Source: an uncultured Acidobacteriota bacterium (GTDB lineage Bacteria; Acidobacteriota; JAAYUB01). Taken from it: a DNA stretch of 6,241 nt. The position numbers were made by a program, and so were the translations under genes. Positions 5,901 through 6,241 of this stretch are shown here, one piece after another. How positions within the stretch are numbered: position 1 is the stretch's first letter; the number at the start of each line of letters is the position of its first letter. The notes under the pieces were generated by a model that was not told the origin of the DNA, did not search any database, and was given only the letters and a program-made list of their open reading frames with translations. The DNA lies in contig CALAMB010000118.1 of assembly GCA_937925645.1 (NCBI GenBank), forward strand, positions 1 to 6,241, written 5' to 3'.

Positions 5901-6241
5901 TCACTCCGGCTCGTCGGCCAGGATGGGGAACCGGTGGCGGCGGGCGGCTGAAAACGTCCAGCCGGCGGCCGTCACGGTGCCATCGGGCGCGGGCTCGAAC
6001 CAGGGATCGATGTCGGGACGGCCTGGGTTGGCCAGCACGTGCACGTCCTGAGCGGGGTAGTACCCCTGGACCAGCAGCACGACGCGCCGGCCGGATTCCG
6101 GGTGGCGCGCCGCATCGACGACGATCATGACGTGGCCCGGGAATCCGCCGATGACCAGCAGGTCGCCGCCGCGCAGTTCGCTGCCCGCGGCGGGGCGGGG
6201 CAGGTCGCGCGCCAGCGAGTAGGAGCCGGCGTAGGCGAACA
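5901..6241 (-). CDS. DUF4846 family protein, C-terminal part (5' partial)
   Basis: The frame stays open from the stop at 5901-5903 to the window edge, giving 112 visible residues; the ATG at 6128 falls inside the domain and is not the start. The visible part reads SYSLARDL, GGDLLVIGGFPGHVMIVVD (24-42), RRVVLLVQGYYPAQDVHVL, DPWFEP and GWTFSAARRHRF. This pattern of GD(L/V)...GGFPGH..IVVD, then LL.Q.Y.PAQ..HVL, then a PW(F/Y) and WTF ending is what I know of the DUF4846 family, whose function is unknown. The GD...GH..IV arrangement resembles the histidine-bearing strands of NlpC/P60-like papain-fold enzymes, which is only an analogy here; any catalytic cysteine and signal peptide would be in the missing N-terminal part. 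It lies upstream of, and on the same strand as, the M32 carboxypeptidase gene. Confidence 0.75.
   Translation of the reverse strand, partial: FAYAGSYSLARDLPRPAAGSELRGGDLLVIGGFPGHVMIVVDAARHPESGRRVVLLVQGYYPAQDVHVLANPGRPDIDPWFEPAPDGTVTAAGWTFSAARRHRFPILADEPE

Noticed and set aside
4389..5951. Long plus-strand open frames (4389-5075 and 5142-5951) and a minus-strand frame (4711-5754) over the M32 gene
   Set aside because: They are out of frame or antisense to an intact carboxypeptidase, have Arg/Gly/Pro/Ala-biased composition and no domain.
1..6241. tRNA, rRNA, CRISPR array, insertion sequence, phage or defence genes
   Set aside because: I saw no regularly spaced repeats, transposase or integrase motifs, terminal inverted repeats or tRNA-like cloverleaf; nearly all of the sequence is explained by five ordinary coding regions with uniform composition.

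Overview
The window is a compact, GC-rich (roughly two-thirds G+C) stretch of chromosome with five protein-coding genes and no RNA gene, mobile element or CRISPR array that I can see. Two genes run off the edges: an OmpA-type protein at the left and a DUF4846 protein at the right. The outer-membrane/peptidoglycan OmpA domain and an exported PepF-type peptidase point to a diderm (Gram-negative) bacterium. The GC content, the DUF4846 protein and a membrane-anchored reductive-dehalogenase-like protein would fit an uncultured Acidobacteriota-like or similar deep-branching lineage. That placement is a guess from gene content, not a phylogenetic result.

Layout, left to right: (1) 1-789 (+), the C-terminal part of a multidomain protein with the tail of a discoidin-like (F5/8 type C) domain, a beta-rich middle domain and a C-terminal OmpA peptidoglycan-binding domain. 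(2) 796-824, a perfect 13-bp inverted repeat between convergent genes, probably a bidirectional terminator. (3) 852-2780 (-), a signal-peptide-bearing M3 family (PepF-like) metallopeptidase. (4) 2781-2930, a 150-bp divergent control region with back-to-back promoter candidates, nested palindromes and a small hairpin against the next start codon. (5) 2931-4295 (+), a three-transmembrane-helix protein whose soluble part is a corrinoid/two-[4Fe-4S] reductive dehalogenase-like domain. (6) 4335-5834 (-), a cytosolic M32 (Taq-type) metallocarboxypeptidase. (7) 5901-6241 (-), the C-terminal part of a DUF4846 protein, on the same strand as the carboxypeptidase and 66 bp upstream of it.

The genes do not form one operon: orientations alternate (+, -, +, -, -). 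The two zinc peptidases, one exported and one cytosolic, could both serve peptide breakdown. The reductive-dehalogenase-like gene stands alone, with no rdhB anchor gene, regulator or Tat signal in view. It is the most interesting item: it appears to carry its own membrane anchor fused to the catalytic domain, with a predicted cytoplasmic orientation, and its true substrate is unknown.
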